From the NCBI RefSeq assembly GCF_023023025.1, contig NZ_CP095481.1, forward strand, positions 9,685,001 to 9,749,000: 64,000 bases of DNA. Reading direction: 5' to 3'. Made by a program: the position numbers and the translations under genes. Shown piece after piece: positions 44,840 through 52,000 of this stretch (the first letter of the stretch is position 1; the number at the start of each line of letters is the position of its first letter). The notes below the pieces were generated by a model, which searched no databases, was not told where the DNA came from, and saw only the letters and a list, made by a program, of their open reading frames with translations. The DNA comes from Amycolatopsis sp. WQ 127309. GTDB taxonomy: Bacteria; Actinomycetota; Actinomycetes; Mycobacteriales; Pseudonocardiaceae.

Positions 44840-45823
44840 GTGGGAGCAGGACTGAAGTTACTGGCCGCCGTCAGCGTGCTGGCCATCGCCGCACCGGCGA
44901 CGGCGTCCGCGGCGGAGCTCGCTCCGGCCGCGGTGTGCCGGGTGACCGAGCTGCCCGGGTCGGTCGCCGGGGAGGAGGTCTACCCGGCCGATACGGACGA
45001 CCACGGCACGTTCGTCGGTCTCGGCCGGTCGCACTTCGGCGACGACGAACACGGACTGCTGTGGCGCGACGGTGTCACGACGGACCTCGGGACGTTCGTC
45101 CCGTCCGCGATCAACTCCCGCGGGGTGATGGCCGGTTCGCAGTTCGCCGACGGGACGCGGCACGCCGCGATCCGGTCGGCCGGCGTGACGACGTTCCTGC
45201 CGGAGCCGGGCGAGCCGGGCTCCGGGGCGACCGGCGTCAACGCCCGCGGCGACGTCTCGGGGTACGCCTGGGTCGGTGGCCTGTCCCGCGCCGTCGTCTG
45301 GCCGGCGGGCACGCGGACGCCGCGGGTGCTCGACAACGGGCCGGTGTACACGATGGCTCTGAAGGTGGACGACCGCGGATTCGTCCTCGGCTCGGCGGGG
45401 TTCGCCGGCGACGAGGTGCAGACGGTCTACCGGCTGGACGGCACGGTCGTGCGGTCGTTCCCGGTGATCGGCCCGGGCGGGCACCGCGCGTCGGACCTGG
45501 CGGGCGGCGTGCTGATCGCCGACCGCGGCGGCGCCGAAGGCGACGAGCTCACCTTCATCGACGTGGTGACCGGAGGTGAGCGCCCGTTGCCCGACAGCAC
45601 GTACGCCCAGGGCGGAGTCCTCACGGCGAACGGCGTGGTCGCGGCGAAGAACCGCTCCGGGTTCCCGGCACGCTGGAAGCACGGCCGCCAGCTGCAGCTG
45701 CCCCAGCTGGGGACCACCTACCCGCTCTACCCGACCGCGATCAGCGCGGACGGGCGGCAGATCGCGGGGGTCAGCACCGACAACACCCGGCAGATCGGCA
45801 CGCTCTGGACGTGCCGGAACTGA
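44840..45823 (+). CDS. Secreted HAF-repeat-like protein, about 327 aa
   Basis: An exported protein with repeated units of the HAF type: LLWRDGVTTDLGTF, INSRGVMAGSQF, VNARGDVSGYAWV, VDDRGFVLGSAG and ISADGRQIAGVS. These are predicted to form small beta-propeller-like or repeat sheets. A signal peptide is clear: GAGLKLLAAVSVLAIAAPAT, then ASAAEL with likely cleavage after ASA. Start is GTG at 44840 because it follows a strong AGGGGAGGAAAC site. Codon 7 is TTA, a rare codon in such genomes, so expression may depend on bldA-type tRNA. Two Cys residues (AVCRV near the mature N-terminus and TLWTCRN at the end) could form a disulfide. Function is unknown. A perfect hairpin terminator follows. Confidence 0.82.
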   Translation: MGAGLKLLAAVSVLAIAAPATASAAELAPAAVCRVTELPGSVAGEEVYPADTDDHGTFVGLGRSHFGDDEHGLLWRDGVTTDLGTFVPSAINSRGVMAGSQFADGTRHAAIRSAGVTTFLPEPGEPGSGATGVNARGDVSGYAWVGGLSRAVVWPAGTRTPRVLDNGPVYTMALKVDDRGFVLGSAGFAGDEVQTVYRLDGTVVRSFPVIGPGGHRASDLAGGVLIADRGGAEGDELTFIDVVTGGERPLPDSTYAQGGVLTANGVVAAKNRSGFPARWKHGRQLQLPQLGTTYPLYPTAISADGRQIAGVSTDNTRQIGTLWTCRN

Positions 45824-45830
45824 CCTCGCA

Positions 45831-45871
45831 CCCGCCGGGCCCCAGCCGCTTTTCGGCTGGGGCCCGGCGGG
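45831..45871 (+). terminator. Strong hairpin terminator
   Basis: Perfect 18-base arms at 45831-45848 and 45854-45871 with loop CTTTT, starting eight bases after the stop of the HAF-repeat gene. There is no long U-run, as is common for actinomycete terminators. Confidence 0.85.
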
Positions 45872-46031
45872 ATCGGCGAAGCCGCTCGCCAGGCACGCAG
45901 AGCCGCGTCCGGCCGAAGAAGTGGCCGCGCCCAAGGCCGCGAGCACCGGGCAACAGCACCAGGCGATGCAGCCCGGCCCGCCCCACCCGCGAGAACCGGC
46001 GGCCGGTTCTGCGGTGTGGAAGGTTGGCGCC

Positions 46032-46805
46032 ATGACAGTGCCTGCGCTTCCCGAGGAGTCCTTCCACCGCGTGCTCTGCGTCGTCGCGCACCCTGACGAC
46101 ATGGAGTACGGCGCGTCCGCGGCCGTCGCTCGCTGGACCGCGCGCGGCATCGAGGTCGGCTACCTCCTGCTCACCCGCGGCGAAGCCGGCATGCCGAACC
46201 CTCCCGAGGAGACCGCACGCCTGCGCGTCGCCGAGCAGCGGGCCGCCTGTGCCGCCGTCGGCGTCACGCACCTGACCGTCCTCGAACACCCGGACGGCGT
46301 GCTCGTCTACGGCCTCGACCTGCGCCGGGACATCTGCCGGGAGATCCGCCGGTTCAAGCCCGACGTCGTCCTCGGCACCGGCTACGAGATCGAGACGCCC
46401 TTCAGCTTCGACCAGGCCGACCACCGCGCGGCCGGCCTCGCGACGCTCGACGCGGTGCGCGACGCGGGCAACCGGTGGGTCTTCCCGGAGCAGGTCGACG
46501 ACGAGGACCTCGAACCGCACTCGGTGCGCTGGTTGATCCTCCCCGGGCTGGCCGGCTTCGCGACCCACGGCGTCGAGGTCACGGGTGAGCCGCTGCGCCG
46601 CGGCATCGCCTCGCTCGAAGCGCACGCCGCGTACCTGGCCGCGCTCCCGGACCACCCGGCCCCGGAGGACTTCATCCCGAAGTTCACCGCGATGAGCGGC
46701 AAGGCCATGGGCGTCGAGCACGCCGTCCTGTTCCGCGCCCACGACCTGCAGGCACCACCGGAGCTTCTCCCTTCCGGTCAGGAGATGCATAAAGAATTAA
46801 TATAA
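46032..46805 (+). CDS. PIG-L/LmbE-family zinc-dependent deacetylase, 257 aa
   Basis: A metal-dependent N-deacetylase of the family that includes MshB and Mca. The zinc motif AHPDDMEYG lies near residue 19 and the downstream metal His in QADHRAAG near residue 135. It also has TRGEAGMP and an ERRRA-like acidic/basic middle section typical of the group. ATG at 46032 follows a weak GGTTGG site and begins just before the first beta strand. The last codons (AAA GAA TTA ATA TAA) are AT-rich, include a TTA codon, and form part of the promoter region of the next gene. Substrate could be a mycothiol-type conjugate or an amino sugar; the sequence does not decide. Cytoplasmic. Confidence 0.9.
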   Translation: MTVPALPEESFHRVLCVVAHPDDMEYGASAAVARWTARGIEVGYLLLTRGEAGMPNPPEETARLRVAEQRAACAAVGVTHLTVLEHPDGVLVYGLDLRRDICREIRRFKPDVVLGTGYEIETPFSFDQADHRAAGLATLDAVRDAGNRWVFPEQVDDEDLEPHSVRWLILPGLAGFATHGVEVTGEPLRRGIASLEAHAAYLAALPDHPAPEDFIPKFTAMSGKAMGVEHAVLFRAHDLQAPPELLPSGQEMHKELI

Positions 46806-46823
46806 ATCTGCTATGCTTCGGGC
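46782..46823 (+). promoter_or_regulatory. Promoter region of the marR-MFS-DUF1330 operon
   Basis: An AT-rich island overlaps the PIG-L 3' end. TATGCT (46812-46817) is a candidate -10 only six bases before the ATG at 46824, suggesting a leaderless transcript. GCATA and TATGC flank the island as a 30-base inverted repeat, a plausible MarR autoregulation site. No good -35 is visible. Confidence 0.45.
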
Positions 46824-47282
46824 ATGAGTCGCCGAGACGCCGCGCGCGGCGCTTCCGATGCCATCGGGTCCGCCCTCTACGGGCTGGCCACCAGGGCCGT
46901 GAGACGTCTTCCCCGCGACATGAGCCTGACGTCCGCCGCCACCTTGGCCACCCTGGACAAGACCGGCCCGCGGCGGATCACCGATCTGGCGGTGGCCGAG
47001 GGCGTCACCCAGCCCGCGATGACCGTCCTGGTCCGGGTGATGGAGGAAGCCGGACTGGTCGAGCGGAAGGGCGATCCGTCCGACAAGCGGGTCACGCTGG
47101 TGTGCCTGACCGAGGCCGGCGCGTCGTACGTCCGGACGCGACGCCAGGCGGGCGTCGACGCGTACGCGCGGTTGATCGACGAACTCACCGGTGACGAGGT
47201 CGAGGCCCTGGCCGCCGCCCTCCCGGCGCTGCGGCACCTGGCGGAGCTGGAAACCCACGCCCGAGAAGGGGCGGACCGGTGA
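46824..47282 (+). CDS. MarR-family transcriptional regulator, 152 aa
   Basis: A winged-helix regulator with LTSAATLATLDKTGPRRITD, then LAVAEGVTQPAMTVLVRVME as the recognition helix region, and the wing ERKGDPSDKRVTLVCLT. Normal length. ATG at 46824 is the first start after the AT-rich promoter. It overlaps the MFS gene by four bases (GTGA), so the two are coupled. By analogy to similar pairs it should repress the exporter and release it when a drug or metabolite binds. Confidence 0.93.
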   Translation: MSRRDAARGASDAIGSALYGLATRAVRRLPRDMSLTSAATLATLDKTGPRRITDLAVAEGVTQPAMTVLVRVMEEAGLVERKGDPSDKRVTLVCLTEAGASYVRTRRQAGVDAYARLIDELTGDEVEALAAALPALRHLAELETHAREGADR

Positions 47283-48679
47283 CCGAGGCCCAGACACGTT
47301 CCGAGGCACGTCTGCTGGTCCCCGCCCTGATGTTCATCGCCCTGGTCGTGGCGGCGGTCGCCAGCCTCGGGACGCCGCTCATCACCAGCGTGGCGACCAC
47401 GTTCCGCGTCTCCCTCGACAGCGCGCAGTGGACGCTGACCATCGCGCTGCTCAGCGGCGCCGTCGCCACCCCCGTCCTCGGCCGGCTCGGCGCCGGGCCG
47501 CACCGGCGGGCCACGATTCTCGCCACGCTGGCGATCGTCGTCGCCGGCAGCGCGCTCACCGTGCTGCCGCTGCCGTTCGCCTGGCTGCTCGTGGGCCGAG
47601 CGGCCCAAGGCGCCGGGCTCGGTCTCACGGCGCTGATGATGGGCGTGGCCCGCGACCACCTCCCCGAGGAGCGCAGCGCGGCCACGATCGCCCTGATCTC
47701 GGTGGTCTCCATCATCGGCGCCGGCGTCGGCTACCCGCTGGCCGCGCTGCTCGCCGAGTTCGGCGGGCTGCGGGCCGCCTACGGCCTCGGCCTGCTCGTC
47801 ACCGCCATCGCCTTCGTGACCGCGTGGCGCTCCATGCCCGCGGCTCCCGCAGGCCGCTCCGCCCGCGTGAACGCGGCCGGTGCGCTCGTCCTGGCGGGTG
47901 GGCTGTTCCTCGTCCTGTTCCTGGCCGGCGAGCGGAGCCTGTGGAGCCGGCACCTCGCCGTGGCGGTGGCCCTTGCCGTCGCCGCCGTGCTCCTGCTCGG
48001 CGTCTGGGCCGTTTCCGAACTGCGGACCAAGACGCCCCTGATCGACGTCCGGGCGGTGCGGCACCCGGCGGTCGCCGGGGCGAACATCGCCATGTTCGTC
48101 GGCGGCAGCGGCATGTACCTCCTGCTCACGCTCATCACCCGCTACGCGCAGACGCCGCACAGCGCCGGTTACGGCTTCGGGCTGACCACCTTCGTGGCGG
48201 GGCTGGTCCTCATCCCGTTCTCCGTGCTGGGGTTCGTCGCCGGCAAGCTCACGCCGTGGGTCCGGAAGCGGATCGACGGCCCCCTGCTCCTGGCCGTCAG
48301 CGCCGCCATCGTCGGCGGCGGGTTCGTCCTGTTCGCCACCGCCCGGTCCACCGTGGCCGAACTGCTCGCGGCCATGGGCGTGCTGGGTTTCGGCGTCGGC
48401 AGCTTCTCGGCCGCCATGCCCGGCGTCATCCTGGCCGTCACCCCCCAGAGCGAGACGTCGAGCGCCATGAGCTTCAACTACGTCGTCCGCAGCGTCGGCT
48501 ACTCCCTGGGCAGCGCCATCGGCGGCCTGATCCTCGCCGCGGGCACCGCCACGGACCGCCTCTTCCCCGACGACAGCGCCTACACCACCGCGGCGCTGGT
48601 CGGCGTCGGCGCCATGGCGATCACGACGCTGACAAGCCTCGCCCTCGCCCGGCGGCGCTCGTCCGAGACCACCCCGTAA
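47279..48679 (+). CDS. MFS multidrug exporter (DHA2-like), 466 aa
   Basis: A proton-driven efflux permease with about 14 hydrophobic segments, the length and pattern of the DHA2 family. Visible landmarks: the N-terminal SLDSAQWTLTIALLSGAVAT, the loop GRLGAGPHRRATI, and a motif C-like stretch ISVVSIIGAGVGYPLA in the fifth helix. Start is GTG at 47279 within the marR stop. It is followed 25 bp later by a DUF1330 gene on the same strand. Substrate range is unknown; linkage to the polyketide cluster at 10-38 kb is not implied by position. Confidence 0.9.
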   Translation: MTEAQTRSEARLLVPALMFIALVVAAVASLGTPLITSVATTFRVSLDSAQWTLTIALLSGAVATPVLGRLGAGPHRRATILATLAIVVAGSALTVLPLPFAWLLVGRAAQGAGLGLTALMMGVARDHLPEERSAATIALISVVSIIGAGVGYPLAALLAEFGGLRAAYGLGLLVTAIAFVTAWRSMPAAPAGRSARVNAAGALVLAGGLFLVLFLAGERSLWSRHLAVAVALAVAAVLLLGVWAVSELRTKTPLIDVRAVRHPAVAGANIAMFVGGSGMYLLLTLITRYAQTPHSAGYGFGLTTFVAGLVLIPFSVLGFVAGKLTPWVRKRIDGPLLLAVSAAIVGGGFVLFATARSTVAELLAAMGVLGFGVGSFSAAMPGVILAVTPQSETSSAMSFNYVVRSVGYSLGSAIGGLILAAGTATDRLFPDDSAYTTAALVGVGAMAITTLTSLALARRRSSETTP

Positions 48680-48704
48680 GTTCGTCCCGACACTGGAGGT
48701 TCCC

Positions 48705-48998
48705 ATGCCCAAGGGCTACTGGGTCAGCGTCTACCGCTCCATTTCGGACCCCGAGAAGCTGGCTGCCTACAACAAACTGGCCGGCCCGGCCGTCAAGGCC
48801 GCGGGCGGGCGGGTGCTCGCCCGCGACGGCCGGGTCGTCGCACACGAAGCCGGAATCGCCCAGCGCACCATCCTGATCGAGTTCGACAGCTTCGACCAGG
48901 CCGTCGCCGCCCGCGCGAGTGCGCCCTACCAGGAGGCGCTGACCGCACTGGGTGACGGCGTCGAGCGCGACTTCCGCATCATCGAAGGCCTCGGCTGA
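48705..48998 (+). CDS. DUF1330 family protein, 97 aa
   Basis: A small cytoplasmic protein of the dimeric alpha-beta barrel superfamily. It shows the family landmarks KGYWVSVYRSISDPEKLAAY, LAGPAVKAAGGRVLARDG and LIEFDSFDQAVAA, ending in the usual SAPYQEAL helix. The ATG is preceded by CTGGAGG. It is the last gene of the marR-MFS operon and is followed by a strong terminator. Biochemical role is unknown; relatives are often cotranscribed with regulators or exporters. Confidence 0.9.
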   Translation: MPKGYWVSVYRSISDPEKLAAYNKLAGPAVKAAGGRVLARDGRVVAHEAGIAQRTILIEFDSFDQAVAARASAPYQEALTALGDGVERDFRIIEGLG

Positions 48999-49000
48999 CC

Positions 49001-49033
49001 GGCGGGGACCGGGCACGTGGCCCGGTCCCCGCC
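49001..49033. terminator. Bidirectional hairpin terminator between convergent genes
   Basis: Perfect 14-base arms at 49001-49014 and 49020-49033 with loop ACGTG. It lies between the DUF1330 stop and the end of the RHS gene at 49055 on the other strand and can serve both. Confidence 0.85.
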
Positions 49034-49054
49034 CGTCGTGCTCGAGCCGCGGTG

Positions 49055-52000
49055 TCACTTGGGCTTGCGGCTGTCGCTGAGCCGCCACGAGTCGGCGTAC
49101 TCGAGACCCGCACTGGCGTCCAGCCCACCCAGCTTCCCGAACATCGGCATGGTGCCGATGCCGACACCCACGCCACCCCACCACTTCCCGCTGTCCCCCT
49201 CGCCGAAATCTATGCTCCCGACTCCGAGCGGAATGCTGACGGCCCAGCCCGTGCCGCCGAGATCTTCGACCGTCCCCTCGGCGATCTTCAAGCCGTAAGT
49301 GGCTCTGACGCCGACGGACGGCGACATGGCGATCTTTCCGGACGCCGAGACGCCGTCGCCGTACTTGTCGATTCCGTGGCACACCTCGACCGAGGCGACC
49401 GCGGCGGCACCGGCGGCTCCGGTGAAGCAGTCGGCGATCGTGAAGTGGTCGAAGAACTTCTCCTTCATCTCCTCCTTCCACTCGTACGCCTCGCGGATGG
49501 GACGGAAGAACTCCTCGATCAGGTTGACGTTGGGGCCGTGCCCGGGAGGCGTCGCCGCCTTCTTGGCCTCGGCCTGCACGGCCTTGTCGGCTCCGCACGC
49601 CGCGCTGATGCCGGACGTGTCGAACAAACCGCCCTTGCTCTTGCACGAGTCGGGTGTGAGCTGCCAGCTCGGGACCACGCCACACGCCTTGCCCGGGGTG
49701 CAGCCGATCGTCGGCCGAGGGCCCTTGTCCTTGGCGATCGGCCCGATGAACAGCTTGTTCTTGGGCAGGGTCAGGCCGGGGTTGGCCGGGGCGGCGATCG
49801 ACGGCGGGATCCAGCTCACCGGCGGGTTGTAGGTGCTGGCCGGGCTCGTGTTGGGGGCCCAGCCGCCACCGGCGCACTCGCCGTCCGGGCACATGGTCCG
49901 GGTCAGCCCGCTCGGGTCGCTGTAGGTGACCGGGCTGTTGCCGCTGTAGGCGTAGCCGTTCATCTGCTGCGGGTCGGCCAGGGCCAGCACCGGGTCGACC
50001 GAGGCGAAACGGCCGGTCGACGGGTCGTACTCGCGGGCGCCGAGGTGGGTCAGCCCGGTGCTCGCATCGGTGGTGCCACCGACGAATCCGCGATCTCCGG
50101 GCCACGCCGCCGACGTGCCGCGCGGGCCGCCGAACGGCAGCTGACGGCGGCGGGTGACGTTCTGGCCCGAGTCGATCGCGATCTGCCCGGTGCCCTGGTG
50201 GTCCGCGGCCAGCCAGGTCAGCGGGCCCGTGTCCACGCGCGTCGCGATGGTCTTGCCGCCGAACGTGTAGTACCGCGTCACGATCGGGTTGCCGCCGCTG
50301 CGGTTCACCCGCACTTCCTGGTTGCCCAGGTAGAGGGTGGTCGCGTCGGGGTCGCGCCGGATGAGCCGGCCGTCACCGGCGTCGTAGCCGAACGACGTCT
50401 GCTTGCCGTCGGCGGCGGTGGAGGCGGCCAGGTGGCCTTCCTCGTCCCACGTCATCGTCGTCTCCGCGCCGGCGGTCTTGCGGCTCTTCGTGTTCCCGAC
50501 CGCGTCGTAGCCGAACTGCTCGACCCCGGAGACGCCCGGTCCGCGGGTGGCCACGGAACTGAGCGCGTGGGCGTGGCCCGGCGTCTCGTAGGTGTAGTCG
50601 CGGGTGGTGGTGCCCGACGCCGTGTGCTGGACCTCGGCCCGCCGGTCGCCGGCCGCGTCGTAGCTGTACGAGTGCCAGTACGGTGCCGGGCCGCTGAGTC
50701 CGGCGACGGACGGCTCGCTCTGGCAGCCCGCGGTCTCCGACCAGGTCTGCGCCGCGGGCGTCCACGCCTCGGTGAGCCGTTGGAGCTGGTCCTGGCGGAA
50801 GCACTGGATGTCGGCCGCCGCGGACTTGTCGGCGACCGAGGTGATGGACCCGGCCGGGCTGTAGGTGTAGCGGACGTCGGACTGCATCGGCGACGGCACT
50901 TCGGCGTCCACAATGGACCTGCTGAGCCTGCGGGTGTTGCTGTCGTAGTAGGACGACAGCCAGACGTGGCCGGTGCCCGAGCCCAGCTGCATCCGTTGCA
51001 CCTCGCCGTACCGGGTGTAGCTGGTCGCGCTGACGTGCTCGACGGTGGCCCCGCCGGCCTCGCCCGTGCTCGTGGTCGGCAGGCCGAGGTCGTTGTAGGA
51101 GTACGTGGCGGTCTCGGAAGGCAGGTCCCGCACGGCCGGATACGTCTCGCTGGACACACTGCCGTCCGGGTTGTAACCCACGTAGCTGTTGTAGGTGCCC
51201 GCGAGCAGTCCTTCCTCCGCCGGGATCGTCACCGAGGTGCCGGTGGGCTGGTACGACGGGTGGTAGCCGAGCACATCGTTGCGGTAGGCCCGGCCGCCGG
51301 CCCACCGCGTGGCCGACGCGATCCGGCCCTTGCCCAGTTTGACGGTGTCGTACGTCATCTCGGTGAGCTTCGTCCCGCCGATCCGGTCGAGGAACGTGCC
51401 GGTCTCCCGGCCGAGGCTGTCGTACGCGTGCGCGATCGTGACGCCCAGGGCGTCCCGGGTCGTGGTGAGCCGCCCGGCGTCGTCGTAGGTCTTCGTCGTG
51501 GCCCCGACGTCCGGGTCTTCGGCGCGGACCTGACGGCCGAGCAGGTCGTAGGTGTACCGCCAGACGGCACCGGCGGGACTGGTGAGGGTGGCCAGCGGCC
51601 CGGACGGGTGATAGGTGTAGCGCGTCGTCTCGTAGGAGGCGGACGGCGCGGGCGTGGTGTAGTGCCGCAGTTCGATCGTGCGGCCGCGGGCGTCGTTGAT
51701 CGACGTCGTGGCGGTCCCGCCGGCCGGTGGAACCGTGTCGACCCGGTCGCCGCCGTACTTCTTCGTGGTGCGCCAGCGTTCGGTGGCTCCGCCGTAGTGG
51801 ATCGACGCCACGGTGCGGCCGATGCCGTCGTACTCGGTGCGGGTCAGGCCGGGCACCGCGGCGTCGGCGGCGACCCACAGGGTCGTGTCCACCGGGCCGT
51901 CCTGGAAGTACGGCTGGGTCGTCTTCCAGACCCGGCCCTGCGAGTCGTACCGCGTGTCGGTCAGCAACCGGCCGCCGCCCTGGGCCGGCGCCTGCGCCTG

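Noticed and set aside
46877..48712. Minus-strand frame of 611 codons opposite the MFS gene
   Set aside because: No motif and noise composition. The plus strand encodes a clear MarR-MFS pair with a four-base overlap.
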